The position numbers were made by a program, and so were the translations under genes. Below the pieces are notes generated by a model. It made no database searches and was not told where the DNA came from. It saw only the letters and a list, made by a program, of their open reading frames with translations. From Tiliqua scincoides (lineage: Eukaryota; Chordata; Lepidosauria; Squamata; Scincidae): 64,000 nt of DNA. Below are positions 60,320-64,000 of the stretch, one piece after another (position 1 is the stretch's first letter; every line of letters begins with the position of its first letter). The DNA is taken from assembly GCF_035046505.1 (NCBI RefSeq), contig NC_089821.1:310055368-310119367 (forward strand), given 5' to 3'.

Positions 60320-60640
60320 CTTCAGTGTGGTTTGTCTGTGGAACTCCTTGCCACAGGATGTGGTGACAGCATCTGTCCTGGATGCCTTTAAAAGGGGATT
60401 CGACAAGTTTCTGGAGGAAAAATCCATTACGGGGTACAAGCCATGATGTGTATGTGCAACGTCCTGATTTTAGAAATGGGCTATGCCAGAATGCCAGATG
60501 CAAGGGAGGGCACCAGGATGAGGTCTCTTGTTATCTGGTGTGCTCCCTGGGGCATTTGGTGGGCCGTTGTGAGATACAGGAAGCTGGACTAGATGGGCCT
60601 ATGGCCTGGTCCAGTGGGGCTGCTCTTGTTCTTAATCTTA
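60320..60640 (+). repeat. CR1 3' region
   Basis: From GTGTGGTTTGTCTGTGGAAC to TGGGGCTGCTCTTGTTCTTA, with a CTTAATCTTAATCTTA run just beyond. The left edge follows a local CACTACT/CAGTCACT duplication (60285-60320). Confidence 0.82.
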
Positions 60641-61203
60641 ACTTGAGCTTGGGGCTGTTTATGTTCTTAATCTTAATCTTAACTTGAGCAGGTCTCGCAG
60701 AGGAGGACTGTACCACTTAGAAAAAAGTGTGTCAGCTTTCCTCCTGGGAGTTGGCGGACTTTAGTATGCAGATTCTTTTAAAATGTTTATAGCCCACCTT
60801 CTTATTTGAACAACCAAAAAAATCAAGGCGGTTAACAATCAGTATTTAAAAACAGTAAAACCACAAACAGTGAAAATTAATGAAGGTTGCCTGGTTGTCT
60901 ATCAAAATACCCTGCCTGTGGAAAGCTAGTCTGTCAGGTCGAAGGGGTAGCCAGGCCGGGGAACATGTTTAGATACTGGAGAGTTTTCAAATACTGAGTT
61001 ACCAACCTGCATTCTGAATATACGAAGAGGTCTGGCTGAATATACGAAGAGCTGGAATGTGTGTAGGTGGAGCTTGCTGGCCCAGCACTATCATGCCTTC
61101 ACAAAAAGCAGAAAAGTGTCAACATAGCCATCTGTAACTCAGATGTCTATAACTCTGAGACAAGGTGTAGTAGGGTTTCAAGAGAACTGTATCATATTCA
61201 TAA
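60641..61203. other. Possible L2-type 3' end in reverse; rest unique
   Basis: TTATAGCCCACCTTCTTATT and AAGGCGGTTAACAATCAG (about 60789-60842) resemble an inverted L2-type terminus (CCGCCTT). Confidence 0.4.
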
Positions 61204-61520
61204 GAACTTAAGAACATAAGAAGAGCCCCGCTGGATCAAGCCAAAGGCCCATCTAGTCCAGCCTCCTGTATATCACAGTGGCCCACCAAATGCCCCAGGG
61301 AGCACACAAGACAACAGACTCAACCTGCGTCCCGGTGCCCTCCCCTGCATCAGGCAATCAGTGACAGCCTACCTCTAAGACCAAGAGCTTGCACATACCT
61401 ACTGTGACTTGTAACCCGTAATGAACTTTTCCTCCAGAAATTTGTCCAATTCCCTCTTCAAGGCATTCTGGCAAGATGCCATCACTGCTTCCTGTGGCAA
61501 AGAGTTCCACAACTCGTGTG
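61204..61520 (-). repeat. CR1 3' region
   Basis: AAGAACATAAGAAGAGCCCC, CACAGTGGCCCACCAAATGC, TTGTCCAATTCCCTCTTCAA and GGCAAAGAGTTCCACAA in reverse. It belongs to a distinct subfamily with CTTCAAGGCATTCTGG. Confidence 0.8.
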
Positions 61521-62336
61521 CACAGTCATGTGTGTATGTGAGTTTTTTGTGTTCCCAAGTGTTTGAATTGGTGCTGCAAACAGTGCGTTTGAATGTCCCC
61601 ATTTCTTCAGCGCAGTGCACGCTTACCTTTTGTGGGCTCCTTGGGATGGCTCTTGCCCCTAGCTTTGGATGGTGACTTTTCCCTGTACCTGAAATATCTT
61701 CTGCCTCAAAGACCCTTCCTGACCTCCGCCGTCTTATTCCGATCAGGCCCCTGTGCGTGCCATTGGCTCCAGTGAATGTGTGTCACCTTGCGTAAAAAGC
61801 ATGTGCAAGGCTTCAACGTCCAGGTGGGGAGTGCAACAGGGTAGAGTTAATGCCCCCTGACCTCTCCCTGCCCCTTTTGTCTGTATATGGATCATACCTC
61901 AGATGTGCTGTTCACACAAGAGAGAGTAACCAGGCCAGGACAAATAATGTTGGCAATGCCACATCTGTCTTGACCCTAAGCCAGTGAAGAATATGAGGGC
62001 AAATGCTGTGGAAATAGAGGTCACAATTGCTGCTTCAGGGGGAATGAGCTGTGAGTTCTGGTTCTTTTTTTCCCACCTGCTAGTTAAATGTGGTAGAAGG
62101 TGCGGTGTAGTTCATCCTTTGGATTGGATCTAGCTTGTGTTAATCACAGGACCTGTTTCCTTTGTTACTGTATGTCAAGAGCCTGCCACCTGTCTGTCAA
62201 GGAACCTGGAGTGTGTGAAATGCCTGCCTGTGCTTATTCTGGAAACAGACACATAGTGAAGCATTGCTACTCTCTGCCTGGAGGAGCTTACAGTGCAGGT
62301 GTGGAGAGTGGGGAGAAGACCATCAAGGGAGCAAGC
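61521..62336. other. No recognised feature
   Basis: Unique-looking sequence. CTGGAGGAGCTTACAGTGCA near 62278 may be an old MIR/L2 trace. Confidence 0.35.
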
Positions 62337-62530
62337 ATGGCAGAGTGCTAGCCTGGAGAGCGCAAATCCCTGCCCAGCCATGAGGCTCACGGAGTGACTT
62401 CGGCCAGTAATCCTCTCTCGGGCAAGCCTACATCACAGGGTTGCTGGGAGGATGCAGTGAAAGGGTAGGTGCAGCATATCGCCCTGAGCTCCTTGGAGGA
62501 AAGGGAGACAGCAATAAACGGTGAAGTGAA
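62337..62530 (+). repeat. CORE/MIR-like SINE
   Basis: GGCAGAGTGCTAGCC head, AAATCCCTGCCCAGCCATGA, then the core region GGAGTGACTTCGGCCAGTAA, CTCTCTCGGGCAAGCC and CATCACAGGGTTGCTGGGAG. The tail CGCCCTGAGCTCCTTGGAGG resembles L2-type ends. The core matches the conserved MIR-like domain in word order. Confidence 0.65.
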
Positions 62531-63327
62531 AGGTATGTACTTTTTGTTGTAAAAGAACCACACAGCCTCTTTGTGTGTCTCACATGGAAACGTGCTGAGA
62601 GTTCCCAAAGCCGTAATGTCTGGTCCTCCCTGCCTTATGACTCGCGGCTTTTGCTCATGCAGGCTGTATCCTGCTGCACTGGCTGGTTCTGTTTCAACTC
62701 CGGGTTCTCCTCCGCGCTGGTGTGTTAATGTGCAGAGGAGGTTCTGCTTTGGCCATTCTGAGCTGCTGCCTCTGTGGCCACATCTCTTTTAAGCCCGGCT
62801 TCAGCTGATCAGACATGACAGGAACACCATTCAAGGTGCAGCAGCTGCAGGTGACAGTTCTCCCCTCCCCCCCAGCTCTGAAAGGAGCACTGCCACTTGA
62901 CTCACCTCTCAGGTTGTTCTGTACTGCAAATCATTTGACACGTAGGCCTGTTTCAGACAGGTGTGAGCGTCACAGGAATGTGGGGGTGGGCTGCTGCTGC
63001 TAGATTGGCAGCTGTTTTTTGTTTTTTTTTTCTGCTGCCTACCTTTGACTTCTGTGCCAGCTATGCCTGCTCCTGGAGAGAACAGACCTTGCCACTGTTA
63101 CATGTGCCTTGCCTTGCGACTGGACTGCTGTAACATGCTCTGTTTGGGCGTCCCCTTGGAGAGCAAGACGTTTCTGCAAGCTGGAGCCAGTTTTTGGGGA
63201 GCAACACTAGTGGCTGGTCTGTTTCTGAGCATACTTGCAGGTGTTGCTTAATACCTCTAACGACCTGATTTTTTAATGGGGAAAAGCAACTTAAAATGCC
63301 TCAGTGAAGGTGGCTTGAGACAGGGGT
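62531..63327. other. No recognised feature
   Basis: Unique-looking sequence with a T-run at 63015-63030. Confidence 0.35.
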
Positions 63328-63338
63328 ACCTTATCTCC

Positions 63339-63860
63339 TGCCAGGTGAGTTCCAAACAACACAGTCCTGGAACGTGCTGGAATCCCTAGCACGTATGCAC
63401 TGCTGAAACAGAGACGCCTGCGTTGGCTCGGTCATGTCGTGAGAATGGATGATGGCCGGATCCCAGAGGATCTCCTCTATGGAGAACTCGTGCAAGGAAA
63501 GCGCCCTACAGGTAGACCACAGCTGTGATACAAGGACATCTGCAAGGGGGATCTGAAGGCCTTAGGAGTGGACCTCAACAGGTGGGAAACCCTGGCCTCT
63601 GAGCGGCCCGCTTGGAGGCAGGCTGTGCAACATGGCCTTTCCCAGTTTGAAGAGACACTTGGCCAACAGTCTGAGGCTAAGAGGCAAAGAAGGAAGGCCC
63701 ATAGCCAGGGAGACAGACCAGGGACAGGCTGCACTTGCTCCCAGTGTGGAAGGGATTGTCACTCCCGAATTGGCCTTTTCAGCCACACTAGACGCTGTTC
63801 CAGAACCACCATTCAGAGCACGATACCAGAGTCTTTCGAGACTGAAGGTTGCCAACACAC
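63339..63860 (+). mobile_element. LINE-X copy G, 3' end
   Basis: It covers the C-terminal coding part from VPNNTVLERAGIPS to the zinc finger, and the full tail. An in-frame stop (CTGTGATAC where copy C has CTGCGATAC, about 63527) breaks the frame. A perfect 11-bp duplication ACCTTATCTCC (63328-63338, 63861-63871) flanks it. Confidence 0.94.
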
Positions 63861-63871
63861 ACCTTATCTCC

Positions 63872-64000
63872 CTCTGTGTAATCCTGTCCATCAGGTATAG
63901 ACAGCCAGAGAAGGCTTCCCATGTGATTACCCCAGCCACTAGCTCGTTGCACTGGTGGAAGCAATGAGAAGGGCCTTCTCTGTACCACCTAGATTGAGAA
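63872..64000. other. Window end; possible L2 coding trace
   Basis: GAGAAGGGCCTTCTCTGTAC (63967 onwards) resembles the L2 segment coding for RRAFSV at 15091. It is cut by the window end, so it cannot be confirmed. Confidence 0.3.

Noticed and set aside
1-64000. Endogenous retrovirus, LTR element or Polinton
   Set aside because: No paired LTRs, no gag, pol, env or capsid-like frames were seen. The only RT sequences are LINE-type.

Overview
The window is non-coding eukaryotic DNA, about 60% recognisable transposon debris, and looks like a squamate reptile (probably lizard) genome. The inference rests on abundant reptile-type CR1 3' ends, L2-tailed elements, CORE/MIR-like and tRNA-headed SINEs, a 5S rRNA-derived SINE and many hAT-type MITEs. 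There is no operon, no CRISPR array, no rRNA or tRNA gene that looks functional, and no retroviral or LTR element that I can recognise.

The only convincing sign of a host gene is a CpG island at about 36985-37850. On the + strand it holds a candidate first exon: the first ATG after the GC-rich start is at 37240, followed by 38 open codons and a strong splice donor after 37353. If this is right, everything from 37354 to the window end is intron 1 or downstream sequence, and everything left of the island is intergenic. No second exon could be identified and the gene is not named.

The most coherent system is one LINE family, called LINE-X here (RT plus C-terminal zinc finger, with an APE-type endonuclease in one copy). 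It has seven copies: 1973-2426, 13355-14284, 19182-21100, 40427-40569, 44631-45222, 55783-57523 and 63339-63860. Six are bounded by 10-12 bp target-site duplications (TSDs). The copy at 19182-21100 keeps an uninterrupted 621-codon reading frame. The same roughly 32-bp 3' tail, which contains a small hairpin (AGTCT-loop-AGACT), also ends two copies of a 470-bp non-coding element (22139-22608, 31773-32244) and three copies of a 5S rRNA-headed SINE (3960-4106, 28848-28990, 38762-38907). This is a set of one probable autonomous driver and two kinds of non-autonomous passenger sharing one tail.

Layout. 1-13 kb: hAT MITEs of several families, CR1 fragments, one 5S SINE and a perfect 83-bp hairpin at 6638-6827. 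13-21 kb: two LINE-X copies around an L2 copy with coding sequence. 21-27 kb: Harbinger-like and hAT MITEs and the first passenger element. 27-31 kb: CR1 elements whose 3' ends are extended by 140-bp tandem units carrying a ZNF143-like motif. 31-36.9 kb: second passenger, nested MITEs and a 692-bp composite palindrome. 37-38 kb: CpG island. 38-64 kb: sparser repeats with several repeat-poor stretches (41.6-44.6, 53.5-54.8 and 58-60.3 kb), more CR1 tandem units and three more LINE-X copies. Family names are assigned by eye from remembered consensus features; no database search was possible.
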